DNA of 46,713 bases from Hadesarchaea archaeon (GTDB taxonomy: Archaea; Hadarchaeota; Hadarchaeia; Hadarchaeales; Hadarchaeaceae). The notes below the pieces were generated by a model that did not search any database, had not been told where the DNA came from, and saw nothing but the letters and a program-made list of their open reading frames with translations. The DNA is taken from positions 1-46,713 of the forward strand of contig JAOUPD010000001.1 in the NCBI GenBank assembly GCA_029880065.1, written 5' to 3'. How positions within the stretch are numbered: the first letter of the stretch is position 1; every line of letters begins with the position of its first letter. Shown here piece after piece: positions 19,084 through 28,551 of the stretch. Both the position numbers and the translations under genes were made by a program.

Positions 19084-19637
19084 GCCTTTGCCTCCTTGCG
19101 GGCATCCTCATCGATCCATTCGAGCTTGCCGAGTCCAAACTGGCGCATCGTCAGCCCTATCTTTCCACCACGGGGGGCCCGTCGCGTGCTCACCGTGACC
19201 ACGCGCGCGCGAACCTTGTCCCCCTCCTTCAGCGCCCGTTTTGACTCCTTGCCGTAGAGTGCCCCCTTCTTCTTGTCATAACCCACGAAGTCGTCCATCA
19301 CCTGTGAGACGTGCACCAAACCATCGATAGGCCCCAGACGCACGAACCCACCAAACTCGACAATCTCAACCACCTCACCCAACACCACCTCGTTGACCTC
19401 CGGCTTGTAAATGAGCGCTTCAAAGGTGACATCGTGGTAGCTGGCCCCGTCGCCCATGATTATGCGGCCCGTTTCGACCTTCTTGAGCTCGGTGATTGCG
19501 AGGATTGTGCCAACGTCTTTGTCGGTTAGCCCCTCGTAGCTTTTGCGCAGGACGTCAACAATCACTTCTTCGAGGGGCTCGCCAAGCCTGCTGGGGGGCA
19601 CCCGCACGGTATCACGCACAGTCAATATCTTGTACAT
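19080..19637 (-). CDS. rpo7: DNA-directed RNA polymerase subunit Rpo7 (RpoE')
   Basis: 185 residues. The N-terminal tip domain opens MYKILTVRDTVRVPPSRLGEP. An S1/OB domain follows from about residue 82 (GEVVEIVEFGGFVRLGPIDGLVHVSQVMDD). With Rpo4 it forms the stalk of archaeal RNA polymerase. A TAA stop in another frame (19640-19638) directly abuts the ATG, suggesting coupling to a small upstream reading frame. GAGGTGGAG immediately upstream serves as SD. Confidence 0.96.
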   Translation of the reverse strand: MYKILTVRDTVRVPPSRLGEPLEEVIVDVLRKSYEGLTDKDVGTILAITELKKVETGRIIMGDGASYHDVTFEALIYKPEVNEVVLGEVVEIVEFGGFVRLGPIDGLVHVSQVMDDFVGYDKKKGALYGKESKRALKEGDKVRARVVTVSTRRAPRGGKIGLTMRQFGLGKLEWIDEDARKEAKA

Positions 19638-19819
19638 TTACTCCACCTCAAATTTTTTCATGTAAAGCTTCATGGCGTGGACAATCCCTCGCGTCGCTGG
19701 GCTCGCCCTCGCCACTCGAGCACCTTAGTTTCCTTTCCCTTTAACTTTTTGCCCTTTTTCGCGAGGAACCCGGCACCTGCGGAGCCTTCAAGTTTGACGT
19801 TTTTCCAAAAATTGAACAC
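19638..19819 (-). pseudogene. Small gene between the membrane PPase and rpo7, apparently frameshifted
   Basis: A GTG at 19819 lies two bases after the pyrophosphatase stop with GGGGT 7 nt upstream. It opens a 49-codon frame ([19 protein letters not shown]..., ending at TGA 19672-19670). A second frame, one base out of register, runs from about 19715 and ends ASPATRGIVHAMKLYMKKFEVE at a TAA that abuts the rpo7 ATG. One extra base near the GGG run at about 19705 would fuse them into a protein of about 60 residues with a sensible basic composition. I do not recognise a family. A sequencing or assembly error, a real frameshift, and chance are all possible. Confidence 0.4.
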
Positions 19820-19820
19820 A

Positions 19821-21851
19821 TCATGCACCCCAAATCTTCAACAGCAGCGGGACGAATAGCAGGGCTACCATGGCCATGAGCTTAATCAGAATGTTAAGCG
19901 AGGGGCCCGAGGTGTCTTTGAACGGGTCTCCAACTGTATCGCCTATCACCGAAGCCGCGTGGGTTTCACTTCCTTTTCCGCCCAGATGCCCATCCTCGAT
20001 GTACTTCTTCGCGTTGTCCCAAGCCCCGCCGGAGTTCGCGAGGGTAATCGCGAGCAGCAGACCCGTGACTATCGACCCCGCAAGCAGACCTCCCAGCGCC
20101 TCAGGACTAAAAAGGCCCACCGCGATTGGGGTAAGGATGGCCAGCGCGGCCGGGAGCGCCATGTTTCGAAGAGCAGCAGAGGTGCTGATTTCGATACACC
20201 GGTTGTAGTCCGGCTTTGCCTTTCCTTTCATTAGCCCAGGGATAGTTCGAAACTGTCTCCGCACCTCGCTCACAATTAGGGAGGCCCCCCTACCTACTGC
20301 CCGCATGGTGAGCGCGCAGAACAAGAACGGTAACATTCCTCCTATGAACAGCCCGACAATGACTGATGGATTAGTTATGCTGAGATTCATAGTTATTCCC
20401 GCGTCAGCCATTCCCTTGGTATAAGCTGAAAAAAGCGCAAGTGCCGTCAGCGCTGCCGAACCGATTGCGAAGCCCTTGCCGATTGCAGCAGTCGTGTTTC
20501 CAACAGCATCCAATCGCTCGGCGCGCTTGCGTACCGTTTGTCCCATCCCAGCCATCTCAGCAATTCCCGCCGCATTGTCTGCAACTGGGCCGTATGTATC
20601 CGTGGCAAGAGTCATGCCCAATGTGCTAAGCATGCCCACCGCGGCAATCGCAATTCCGTATAACCCATTTGGTAAGGTGATGTAGTAAGCAAATGAAATT
20701 GCGCCAACAACTGCGATAATCGGAATCATGGTGCTGAGCATTCCAACTGAAAGGCCACTGATGACATTCGTCGCGGGGCCAGTCTGGGATGATATCGCAA
20801 TTGACTGCACTGGTGAAAATCGATTCTCAGTGTAGTACTCCGCCGAAAGCCCAATCATGATTCCAGCCACCAACCCGGAAAGCATCGCCCAAAATATCTC
20901 CACTGCACCAACGAAATACCATATCAGAAAGAACGATGCCACGGCTATCAAGATGGCGCTTCCAAACACCCCCTTGTTGAGCGCGGCGTGGAGTGTTTTT
21001 AATCCAGCACCCCTCTTCGTCCGCACGAAAAATGTCGCCACGATTGAGCAGAAAATCCCGACTGCGGCGAGCAGCATGGGGAGCACCACGGCATCCGTCT
21101 GGTTGAGCATGACGCCACCCACGGTGACTCCTGTGAAACCTATCACCATGGCCGCGATGATTGAGCCCACGTATGATTCAAACAGGTCCGCCCCCATCCC
21201 AGCGACATCTCCAACGTTGTCGCCCACGTTGTCCGCGATCACCGCCGGATTTCGTGGGTCATCCTCGGGGATTCGGGCCTCAACCTTTCCGACTAAATCT
21301 GCTCCCATGTCCGCCGATTTCGTGTAGACGCCCCCGCCAACGCGTGCGAACAGCGCTATCGAACTCGCCCCGAAGCCGAAGCCAACGATTATCCTGGGAT
21401 CTCCGAATAGGTAGTAAAAAATGCTCACGCCCAAGATCCCCAGACCCACTACACACATCCCCATCACCGCACCGCTAGAGAACCCAACTATGAGTCCTTT
21501 ACTAATACTCTGCTTCGCTGCCGCTGCCGTCCGGGCGTTCGACTTAGTCGCCACGCGCATCCCGACGTTACCGGCCAGCGCTGAGAAAAATGCCCCGGTC
21601 ACGAACGCTGCTGCAGTCTGGTGGTTCACGACCAGCATCAAGATCACCGCCACGATAACCGCGTAGACGACCATCACCTGATACTCCTTGTTCAGAAAAG
21701 TCATCGCTCCCCGGTAGATGGTGCTGGAGAGTTCCCGCATTCGCTCGGTTCCGACGGGCTGCCGCATGATCCTGAAAGTTAAGTAGCCCGCGAACGCGAG
21801 GGCCAAGGCACCCGCTATCGGCGCCAACATCACTGGTTCAAATCCAACCAT
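19821..21851 (-). CDS. hppA: Membrane-bound ion-translocating pyrophosphatase, K+-dependent type
   Basis: 676-residue polytopic protein of the M-PPase family (about 16 membrane helices). The catalytic segment [20 protein letters not shown] lies at about 172-191 and [16 protein letters not shown] at about 207-222; a second Asp/Lys cluster appears near the C-terminus. It hydrolyses PPi while pumping H+ or Na+. The [11 protein letters not shown] motif has Ala where K+-independent enzymes have Lys, so potassium dependence is inferred. H+ versus Na+ is not resolved. It sits between the PIN gene and rpo7, inside a translation/transcription operon. Confidence 0.96.
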   Translation of the reverse strand: MVGFEPVMLAPIAGALALAFAGYLTFRIMRQPVGTERMRELSSTIYRGAMTFLNKEYQVMVVYAVIVAVILMLVVNHQTAAAFVTGAFFSALAGNVGMRVATKSNARTAAAAKQSISKGLIVGFSSGAVMGMCVVGLGILGVSIFYYLFGDPRIIVGFGFGASSIALFARVGGGVYTKSADMGADLVGKVEARIPEDDPRNPAVIADNVGDNVGDVAGMGADLFESYVGSIIAAMVIGFTGVTVGGVMLNQTDAVVLPMLLAAVGIFCSIVATFFVRTKRGAGLKTLHAALNKGVFGSAILIAVASFFLIWYFVGAVEIFWAMLSGLVAGIMIGLSAEYYTENRFSPVQSIAISSQTGPATNVISGLSVGMLSTMIPIIAVVGAISFAYYITLPNGLYGIAIAAVGMLSTLGMTLATDTYGPVADNAAGIAEMAGMGQTVRKRAERLDAVGNTTAAIGKGFAIGSAALTALALFSAYTKGMADAGITMNLSITNPSVIVGLFIGGMLPFLFCALTMRAVGRGASLIVSEVRRQFRTIPGLMKGKAKPDYNRCIEISTSAALRNMALPAALAILTPIAVGLFSPEALGGLLAGSIVTGLLLAITLANSGGAWDNAKKYIEDGHLGGKGSETHAASVIGDTVGDPFKDTSGPSLNILIKLMAMVALLFVPLLLKIWGA

Positions 21852-21873
21852 GCTTACGACCTCTCGAGGAACT

Positions 21874-22263
21874 TTAACCTTCCTGAATCCAACCGTCTAT
21901 TGCAAGATGAGACTTCTGTCGTAAATATATTACTGGAACCCCACAACGCCGGAGCTCCTTCCGCAAAGCTGCGTCTGTTGTTCCCACCACATAGCCTCCC
22001 TTGATCGCCAATTTCAAAATTACTTTATCCGCTGCGCCTTTGACCTTTGTGACCTTCCCACGTTTAGCTAGAATCAATCCAATTTTGGCTGCCGTCTGCT
22101 CCTTTGGCTTGCCCCGCTCGGAGATTCGCCTAAGCTCTTGAAGGACTGGACTTGTGATAACGAGTTCATGGGGTTGTTCAAGCAACCTGTCGAGCTCCCC
22201 CACGATATCCACGCTAAACATACCGGGAATCATAAGGAAGCTCGTGTCTGCGATGACCTGCAA
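21874..22263 (-). CDS. PIN-domain ribonuclease, Fcf1/VapC9-like
   Basis: 129-residue PIN domain opening MQVIADTSFLMIPG with the first catalytic Asp at residue 6. Conserved acidic positions follow in VLQELRRISE and GTTDAALRKELRR. This archaeal family (COG1412) is the relative of the rRNA-processing endonuclease Fcf1/Utp24 and sits next to aIF2 gamma in many archaeal genomes, as here (12-bp gap). A role in rRNA processing is inferred. It has no antitoxin partner, so a VapC toxin role is unlikely. Confidence 0.88.
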   Translation of the reverse strand: MQVIADTSFLMIPGMFSVDIVGELDRLLEQPHELVITSPVLQELRRISERGKPKEQTAAKIGLILAKRGKVTKVKGAADKVILKLAIKGGYVVGTTDAALRKELRRCGVPVIYLRQKSHLAIDGWIQEG

Positions 22264-22275
22264 CCAACTCCCCCG

Positions 22276-23490
22276 TCAACTTATGATGCCGTAGCCGATC
22301 AGACGCCACCTTCCAACGACGCGTCGACTCAGTGCGACCCGGGCCCCTTGATCGGCGCAGACTGGTAGCTTGAGTTTGATGGTAGCTCGGTCCCCTCTGG
22401 CACTTGAAACCGTGCCTACGGTCATCGCCGTCCCCACGTTCAACATCAAGGACTCACTCGTGACCAAGGGTTTTATCTCAAGCTCCTTGGGAAGTCCGAC
22501 GACGCGCTTCATCAGGTAGACCTCGAAATCGACCGTCTCCAGCACCTCGGGCAAGCTTCCAGACGCCCCTGCCATCGAGCCCACGAGTGAATCACCTTTG
22601 GTCAGCGAGGGATCAAGCTCGGTGCCCACGCCGATGAGACCACCCGGCACAGCTTCCTCAATCCGGCTTTTCCCCGCGTGCAGGCTCACTATCTTTGAGT
22701 CCAAGTGTTGCCACGTAGTCCTTCCCTCCCGGCTCACTCGTATGCCGGGGCGGATCTCTATCCCCTCGCCCTCACGAAGCTTTCCTTGGAGGAGCGAGCC
22801 GCCCAAGACCCCGCCGACCAATTTTTCTGGCTTGGCGCCCGGATGATTAACGTCGAAGGAGCGGGCGACGTGCATCCGCGCGGGCTTCGAGAGATCTCGC
22901 TTTGGGGTTGGGATGTGCTCCTCGATTGCTTGAATCAGCTTATCGATATTCGCGCGGTGAATGGCGGATATCGGGATCACGGGAGCATCGGCGGCGAAGG
23001 TGCCCGAGAGGAACTCCTTAATCTGCTGGTAATTCTGCATCACTTTCTCTCGCGAGACGAGCTCGATTTTATTTTGCACCACCACGACATTGCGCACCCC
23101 AATGAGACTGAGGGCCATCAAGTGTTCTTTCGTTTGGGGCTGGGGGCAGGGCTCGTTCGCCGCTATCACGAGCATTGCTCCGTCCATGATCGCTGCACCC
23201 GAGATCATCGTGGCCATGAGCATCTCGTGCCCTGGAGCATCAACGAACGAGACGCGGCGAAGGAATTCCGTCTGGGCCCCGCAGAAAGGGCACTTCTCCT
23301 CGGTGCTGTACCGCTTGCACTCGGGACACCTCATGAACGAAGTATCTGCATATCCTAAACGAATCGAGATGCCCCGACGGATCTCCTCGCTGTGCACATC
23401 GGTCCAAATACCTGAAAGCGCTTCCGTAAGAGTGGTCTTCCCGTGATCGATATGTCCAACGAGGCCTATGTTAACGACGGCTTGAGTCAT
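22276..23490 (-). CDS. Translation initiation factor aIF2 subunit gamma
   Basis: 404-residue GTPase. G1 is [10 protein letters not shown], followed by [12 protein letters not shown] zinc ribbon (CPEC and CPFC) precedes G3 (DAPGHE), and G4 is the variant NKIE. Domains II and III follow with [17 protein letters not shown]. It delivers Met-tRNAi to the 30S as part of aIF2. The ATG at 23490 has AAGGT upstream; the in-frame start at 23520 would add ten residues and is less likely. Its neighbours (eS6 and aIF5B upstream, PIN downstream) match the canonical archaeal order. Confidence 0.96.
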   Translation of the reverse strand: MTQAVVNIGLVGHIDHGKTTLTEALSGIWTDVHSEEIRRGISIRLGYADTSFMRCPECKRYSTEEKCPFCGAQTEFLRRVSFVDAPGHEMLMATMISGAAIMDGAMLVIAANEPCPQPQTKEHLMALSLIGVRNVVVVQNKIELVSREKVMQNYQQIKEFLSGTFAADAPVIPISAIHRANIDKLIQAIEEHIPTPKRDLSKPARMHVARSFDVNHPGAKPEKLVGGVLGGSLLQGKLREGEGIEIRPGIRVSREGRTTWQHLDSKIVSLHAGKSRIEEAVPGGLIGVGTELDPSLTKGDSLVGSMAGASGSLPEVLETVDFEVYLMKRVVGLPKELEIKPLVTSESLMLNVGTAMTVGTVSSARGDRATIKLKLPVCADQGARVALSRRVVGRWRLIGYGIIS

Positions 23491-23604
23491 TTGGATACCT
23501 TGCTCAAATTTTCTGCTCACCAGATATAAAACGCGCAGGCTTCGACTAGAACGCGCGCGACGTTTTTACTGAAACATGTGAAAGCGTGACTCCTTACCTG
23601 TCGA

Positions 23605-24006
23605 TTAGGTTGCCTTCGCCTCAGCTTCCTTTGGGAGCAAGAACTCCTCGATGGGCTTTTCCCCGCGTTTCACGATTTTCGCGTTGACCTGCACGATTGC
23701 ATCGGAGATTCTCGAACCCCGAACTCGCTTTCGGCGGCGCTCCCCCCTCCTTCGCGGAGAAAATCCAGGGCCACCAGCCAGCAAGACGCTCGTTCGCCCT
23801 GGACCGTAGATATCTGGGCGCATGGGGAAGCCATCTTCGTCGGTGCCGCCCGTGAGCTGGAGTTCGTAGCTCGGGAGCCCCACGACCGCTCCGTCGAACT
23901 TGTCCCCTATCCGAAGCCCAACCAGCTTTCGAGCATCCGGCTCACGAGCCTCGAGGGGATAACCCTTACCCGTCTCGGGGTCAGCGACCACGACCTTGAA
24001 AACCAT
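23605..24006 (-). CDS. rps6e: 30S ribosomal protein eS6
   Basis: 133 residues, archaeal short form: FKVVVADPETGKGYPLE, GGTDEDGFPMRPD, GPGFSPRRRGERRRKRVRGSRISDAIVQVN. It lacks the long phosphorylated eukaryotic tail. The ATG at 24006 has GGAGTGAT about 7 nt upstream. It lies between aIF5B and aIF2 gamma. Confidence 0.96.
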   Translation of the reverse strand: MVFKVVVADPETGKGYPLEAREPDARKLVGLRIGDKFDGAVVGLPSYELQLTGGTDEDGFPMRPDIYGPGRTSVLLAGGPGFSPRRRGERRRKRVRGSRISDAIVQVNAKIVKRGEKPIEEFLLPKEAEAKAT

Positions 24007-24114
24007 CACATCACTCCGTAATCATGAAACAGCTAAATTATCCCTTCACCAGTTCATAAGACTTTCTGGAGTTCTCGCTAGATCAGGAAAAACAGGTAAT
24101 TAACTTTTTTCCGA

Positions 24115-25908
24115 CTACATCACCCCATACGTCGGATCTTCACGCTGTTTAATCGCAATTATCTCATCCAATACCGCTAGCTCATCGCCCGAAAGCAGGC
24201 CCCGTAGATCCCGCTTCAGGGCGATCACGTGCTCTCTTGGAACATCCGTGTACAAAATATCGTCCTCCTGAACGTTGCGCCCGACCACCCCGCCCTCGAT
24301 CGATATCGCGAGCTCGTCCCCCAGCTTCGCCTCCTGCACCGATCGCTTCTCCTTTTGTAACTCGCGAATGGTGCCGACCGAGCGCCCGTCCCTGCGCATG
24401 AGCGGATACTTTGGCCTGAGCACTCCCCCTAGCACGTCTACCCCAACAATTGTGGGGTGGCTACGCCTGAAAATATAACCAGGTTTCAGCGCGAACTTCC
24501 CTGGCCTGACATAAACCTCGAGACGCTTCGCCCGAATCTCCTCGCGCTTTTGTTTCGCCCAATCTTCGTAGCTATCCAAGAGCTTGTAGATGATCTCATC
24601 ATGCAGCACGGGCACTCCCTCGCGCTCTGCCTCGGTCTGCGCATCGGGTAAGATTTTCACGTTGAATGCCAGCACCACTCCAAGAAGTGGATCACTCTTC
24701 ACCACGCTCGCTGCCTCGACCACATCACGTCTCGAAACGTCGCCAATATCTGCACGGCGGATGGGTATGTCCTTCGCTTTGAGTTGACCTTCAAGCGCTT
24801 CAAGCGAGCCCAAAGCATCTGCCTTGAGCACGACCCCATTGACATCCGTGCTTATTCGAATGCGCTCCATCTCTTGCTGAAGCTCCTGCCAAAGTTTTTC
24901 CGCCTCTGATGTATCCTTGATCGCCCAGAGCGGGGCTCCGGCTACGACTCCCTCGAGATTGGGTGCTGCGACTTTAACTCCGGCCGCCGCGGACACTCGC
25001 TCGACCGGTTTGAACTTGTCTTCGGGATCACGAATCTCGTCGAGCGGCTTCGGCTGGAGTAGAGCGCGGACCTTCGAGATAATCACCTTGTCGAGCCCTC
25101 CGACGGCAAAGGTATTTCCCTTTGCGAACGTACCATCATACAAAATAACGTCGATGGCCTTCCCCAGCCCGACCTCCTCTTTCACCTCAAGCACAGTCCC
25201 CCGCGCCGGACCCGTCACCTCAATCACCAACTCCTTTTCGAGAAATCGCTGCGCCAATCCAGCCAACATAGTAAGCACCTCGGGTACCCCTTCACCCGTC
25301 TTGGCGCTTGCCGGGACGATGCTAACTTGCTTTCGAAAATCACTCACTCGGTCGAAGCGTTCGGCTTCAAAGCCCAGCTCGTGGAGTTTGCCGACCAGCT
25401 CGTAAATCTTGTCGTCGAGCGCGCCCTGCACCTCGACGCGCTGGCGGGCGAACGAGTCACGAAAGCATGCTTTGGGAGAGGGCTGCCACCACGGCAAAAG
25501 ATCGATTTTGTTCGCGACAAGCATGAAGGGAGTTTTGTACGATTTCAAAATCGTCAGCGATTCAAGCGTCTGGGGCATGAAGCCTTCGTTGATGTCGACG
25601 ACCAAAGCAGCGAGGTCGGCGAGCGCCCCTCCGCGGCGGCGCAGGTTAGTAAATGCCTCGTGCCCGGGGGTGTCAATAAAAAGCAACCCGGGGAGAGTCA
25701 TCTTTATTTTGAACTCCTTGAGAAGAGCACCACAAATTTGTTTGATGGTTTCCGCTGGGACTTCGGTCGCCCCTATGTGCTGAGAAATTCCACCTGACTC
25801 TCTGGACGCGACTGCCGTGCCCCTGATGCTGTCTAACAATAAGGTCTTGCCGTGATCGACGTGCCCAAGCACCGAAATTATGGGCTGGCGGACTTTTCTC
25901 CCGACCAT
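24115..25908 (-). CDS. infB: Translation initiation factor aIF5B
   Basis: 597 residues. The GTPase domain has GHVDHGKTLLLD near the N-terminus, GGISQHIGATE, DTPGHE and NKID. Domain II, the linking domain III and domain IV follow, as in archaeal/eukaryal IF5B. It promotes subunit joining. The start at 25908 (MVGRKVRQPIISVLGHVDHGKT) has GAGG 8 nt upstream and gives the usual N-terminus. A longer in-frame start at 25974 adds 22 residues and has no SD. It is the first gene of the infB-rps6e-aIF2g-PIN run. Confidence 0.96.
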   Translation of the reverse strand: MVGRKVRQPIISVLGHVDHGKTLLLDSIRGTAVASRESGGISQHIGATEVPAETIKQICGALLKEFKIKMTLPGLLFIDTPGHEAFTNLRRRGGALADLAALVVDINEGFMPQTLESLTILKSYKTPFMLVANKIDLLPWWQPSPKACFRDSFARQRVEVQGALDDKIYELVGKLHELGFEAERFDRVSDFRKQVSIVPASAKTGEGVPEVLTMLAGLAQRFLEKELVIEVTGPARGTVLEVKEEVGLGKAIDVILYDGTFAKGNTFAVGGLDKVIISKVRALLQPKPLDEIRDPEDKFKPVERVSAAAGVKVAAPNLEGVVAGAPLWAIKDTSEAEKLWQELQQEMERIRISTDVNGVVLKADALGSLEALEGQLKAKDIPIRRADIGDVSRRDVVEAASVVKSDPLLGVVLAFNVKILPDAQTEAEREGVPVLHDEIIYKLLDSYEDWAKQKREEIRAKRLEVYVRPGKFALKPGYIFRRSHPTIVGVDVLGGVLRPKYPLMRRDGRSVGTIRELQKEKRSVQEAKLGDELAISIEGGVVGRNVQEDDILYTDVPREHVIALKRDLRGLLSGDELAVLDEIIAIKQREDPTYGVM

Positions 25909-26041
25909 CTTCATCGCCTCGTTTTTAACATGCACTTGCTTTTGATTTAAACTGGAGCGCTTTGATGCACCCATTTTGAAAAAAATTAATTCTCGGGGCT
26001 AAGGCTACAATAGGAGGATATTTACCAAATGAACTCAGAAA

Positions 26042-26052
26042 GTATTTAAAGA
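26042..26052 (+). promoter_or_regulatory. TATA-like element for the CFI-box gene
   Basis: A GTATTTAAAG box is centred about 26 nt before the GTG at 26072 and 35 nt before the ATG at 26081. That is the spacing of a leaderless or near-leaderless archaeal transcript; no SD is present. Confidence 0.4.
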
Positions 26053-26080
26053 ATGTCGAAACTTACTACATGTGCTTATT

Positions 26081-26551
26081 ATGCAGAAAGAACGAGAAAT
26101 TCCAAAAAAGAAACCCAAGGTTCCGATCGGTCTTCCGGTTGTTGTTTGTCCAGACTGCTACAAACCAATGGAACTCTTGGGGAAAGTAGACGTAGATAAA
26201 GAAGAGAGAACCCTTTTCAAAAAACGAACTAGATCAGTCCCACACATTGAATTTCGCTGCCCCGATTGTGGGATGGAATGGAAGGAGTCGCTCGAACGAA
26301 GAGGAGGAGGATGTTTTATCGCAACGGCGACTTTTGGAACTCCTATGGCACATGAGGTAAACATACTCAGGAGATTCAGGGACGTATTTCTATTACAAAA
26401 TCGCACGGGGGAAATGTTTGTTCGCGCATACTACAAGTTATCTCCTCCAATAGCCCGCACGATTGAAAAATCTGAAATGCTGCGGCGTTTCGTGAGAATT
26501 CTATTAACTCCTATCGTGAAGCTATTCAACTTGATCTATGGGAAACACTGA
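26081..26551 (+). CDS. Zinc-ribbon protein with CFI-box C-terminal domain
   Basis: 156 residues. The N-terminal half is a zinc ribbon with Cys pairs CPDC at about 23-26 and CPDC at about 60-63. From about residue 75 comes a GGGCFIATATFGTPMAHE segment and LRRFRDVFLLQNRTGEMFVRAYYKLSPPIARTIEKSEMLRRFVR, the CFI-box domain usually found at the C-terminus of varied bacterial and archaeal proteins, followed by a hydrophobic helix. The domain's function is unknown to me. It lies on the opposite strand from the genes around it, within an interruption of the infB superoperon. The start could also be GTG at 26072. Confidence 0.75.
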   Translation: MQKEREIPKKKPKVPIGLPVVVCPDCYKPMELLGKVDVDKEERTLFKKRTRSVPHIEFRCPDCGMEWKESLERRGGGCFIATATFGTPMAHEVNILRRFRDVFLLQNRTGEMFVRAYYKLSPPIARTIEKSEMLRRFVRILLTPIVKLFNLIYGKH

Positions 26552-26619
26552 GGGCAAGTTTCTTATCGGCTATTCTTGAAACAAATGGGAGCTACAAACA
26601 TCAAAAATTAAAATTACCT

Positions 26620-27591
26620 TTATCCTAAGTAAATAGGCAAAGCTTCATTGTCTTCTTGTTGGTAGAGTGGTGTTTCGTAAAACATATCCTCAAAGGCTTC
26701 TGGTGGGGGAGGTTCAATCTTGACTACTTCTGCTTCCGCATATTCGATTCCAGCCAATTCGCAAGCTTGCTTGATTGTGTCTTCCACATCTCCAAGTTTG
26801 TCCACAAGCCCAAGCTCGAAGGCTTTATTGCCGTTGAACCACCCTCCCTCAACCAGGACATACCAAGGATTCTCGATGTTCTCCTCCACGTTCTCGATTT
26901 TCTCCCTCATAAGCTCAGTTTCTTCTATCACTATGTTGAAGAATGAATTTTTGGCCTCCTCGACTTTAAGCCTCAAAAATCCCCGCTCGTTTTCGTCTAG
27001 AACTCCATCCTCCCAGAGGGTTTTGAATTTCCCGGAAGAAATAGCAGTAATCTCCTCAACATTTTCCGGCTCCACAGGAACTGGCTCGCCAAGCTCTATG
27101 TACACTCCGATGCTTCCAACTTCGGAAAATGGATGCGCAACTATCATATCGGCTCCCAAAGAGACCAAGTATGAACCAGATGCCGCTGCCCCTCTAACAA
27201 ACGCTACAACTGGCTTTTCAAAACGCTTGACCATCGAATACATCTCGTAACTAGCTGTTGCATACCCCCCAGGCGAATCCACGACTAAAACAACAGCCTT
27301 AATACTAGTATCTCTCCTGGCATTCTCAAGTGATCTCTGAAGTTCCCCAGTAGTGGTATAAAATATGGATTCTTCGCCAGTTGTGAGTTCACCTCGTAGT
27401 TCGATTACGGCTATCTTATTTTTTTGGGGAAGTGCGGGCATAACTAAAGCCCAGAATATCGAAATTACGGCTACCGATACAACTATGACCCCAGCGATGA
27501 TCTTTAGTCTTCTACCTACCGCCTTTTTACTTTCCCGTAAAATTTTCCTTTGCTTTCTCGTATTATCAGCCCCCCTTATTTTTCCTCTCAA
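26620..27591 (-). CDS. sppA: Signal peptide peptidase SppA (S49 family)
   Basis: 323 residues. A short basic cytoplasmic segment precedes one membrane helix (about 30-52), and the ClpP-like S49 domain is extracytoplasmic. The catalytic Ser is in GAAASGSYL (about 138), and Lys in SGKFKTLWED (about 190), 52 residues later as in known SppA enzymes. DSPGGYATAS forms the oxyanion region. It digests leftover signal peptides in the membrane. The start is TTG at 27591 without a clear SD. A 68-bp gap separates its stop from the convergent CFI-box gene. Confidence 0.92.
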   Translation of the reverse strand: MRGKIRGADNTRKQRKILRESKKAVGRRLKIIAGVIVVSVAVISIFWALVMPALPQKNKIAVIELRGELTTGEESIFYTTTGELQRSLENARRDTSIKAVVLVVDSPGGYATASYEMYSMVKRFEKPVVAFVRGAAASGSYLVSLGADMIVAHPFSEVGSIGVYIELGEPVPVEPENVEEITAISSGKFKTLWEDGVLDENERGFLRLKVEEAKNSFFNIVIEETELMREKIENVEENIENPWYVLVEGGWFNGNKAFELGLVDKLGDVEDTIKQACELAGIEYAEAEVVKIEPPPPEAFEDMFYETPLYQQEDNEALPIYLG

Positions 27592-27903
27592 TTGTTAAAA
27601 GCTCTTTCTTTAATTAAGTTCATGACCCAATTAAACTGCCAATTTTCCAACCCCAAAAATAGTGCAATCTGAGCATTTTTGTACAAAAAGGCGCGGTAGA
27701 ATAGCTAGAAGTAAATTTAGTCAAGTATAAATTAATAAATGTAGCAGTCTAGTCCTTTCAGATGAGTTCAAAATCTAGAAAGACTTTAGTTAATGGAGAT
27801 TTGATTTACGTTTAATTCCAGATTCATTTAGTGGATATTCAATATCAAAGTTAACTTTTCCTAAATCATTCTTTTTTTAAAATCAATTGTCCCATGGCTT
27901 AGT
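27592..27903. other. 312-bp AT-rich gap without a recognisable gene
   Basis: The interval upstream of sppA and downstream of the SSB gene is clearly richer in A and T than its surroundings, with scattered TTTAATTAA and TATAAATTAAT runs. No ORF of plausible composition, RNA gene or repeat was recognised on either strand. It probably holds the sppA promoter and the SSB terminator. Confidence 0.5.
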
Positions 27904-28362
27904 TTAATATCTTCTTCTGCTACTGTCTCTGTGTTCGCCTCTGAATCCGCCGCCGTACCTCGGCCTGGACCCTCCGCGCTCCTGCTCCGCAGCGCTGACA
28001 TCGATCTCCGTGTTGACATTGGGTATCTCCTTGTCGGATTTTGTCATCTTGCCGTATTTCCCGACATTGAAGTGCATGTGTCCCCGCACGAGCGAAACGT
28101 ATCCATTTTCTATAGACAGGACATCGCCCTCCTTGACCGACCCGATCTGTTCCTGCCACAGGGAGAGGATAATTGTCCCGGTTTCGTCGCCCACTCTGGC
28201 CTCCGCCACCCTCTTTGCTTCTCCACCAAATCTGTTGGGGATCTCTTTTGGCTCCCCGACGCCCATGACCTTTACCAGCACGTTTGCCTTATTCGACCTA
28301 GGCGTCAAATCCTTTACTTTCGTTGTCCCTACTGGGGAGCCGCTTTCTATTTCTCCTTCCAT
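27904..28362 (-). CDS. Single OB-fold ssDNA-binding protein (RPA/SSB-like)
   Basis: 152 residues. The OB-fold opens VKDLTPRSNKANVLVKVMGVGEPKEI and continues with VAEARVGDETGTIILSLWQEQIGSVKEGDVLSIENGYVSLVRGHMHFNVGKYG. The last 35 or so residues are a flexible RG/S/R-rich tail (RYGGGFRGEHRDSSRRRY). This is the simple one-OB SSB type best known from Crenarchaeota, not the multi-OB euryarchaeal RPA. The ATG at 28362 with AAGGA upstream is used; an in-frame extension to 28425 is unlikely. It is divergent from TBP. Confidence 0.85.
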   Translation of the reverse strand: MEGEIESGSPVGTTKVKDLTPRSNKANVLVKVMGVGEPKEIPNRFGGEAKRVAEARVGDETGTIILSLWQEQIGSVKEGDVLSIENGYVSLVRGHMHFNVGKYGKMTKSDKEIPNVNTEIDVSAAEQERGGSRPRYGGGFRGEHRDSSRRRY

Positions 28363-28551
28363 GAATATCCTTCTCTTATAGGGTGTACTACCATAAATAA
28401 TGAATAATGCATGAAACTTTTCCATTCCAACGTCCTTGGTTGCTTATGGCGGTCAAAAGTGAGATGAGCCAGTTGGTCGCGTTGACCGCGAAGGAGATAG
28501 TGTAACCGAAATGGGCAAGTACAACATACCAACTAATTTATGGGGTAGGAA

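Noticed and set aside
20857..21327. 156-codon plus-strand frame
   Set aside because: Antisense to the membrane pyrophosphatase; no recognisable fold.
22705..23358. 217-codon plus-strand frame
   Set aside because: Shadow of the aIF2 gamma gene, which has full GTPase motifs on the other strand.
28446..28505. 19-codon frame MAVKSEMSQLVALTAKEIV upstream of TBP
   Set aside because: Too short and without an SD to call; noted only because its translation looks helical.
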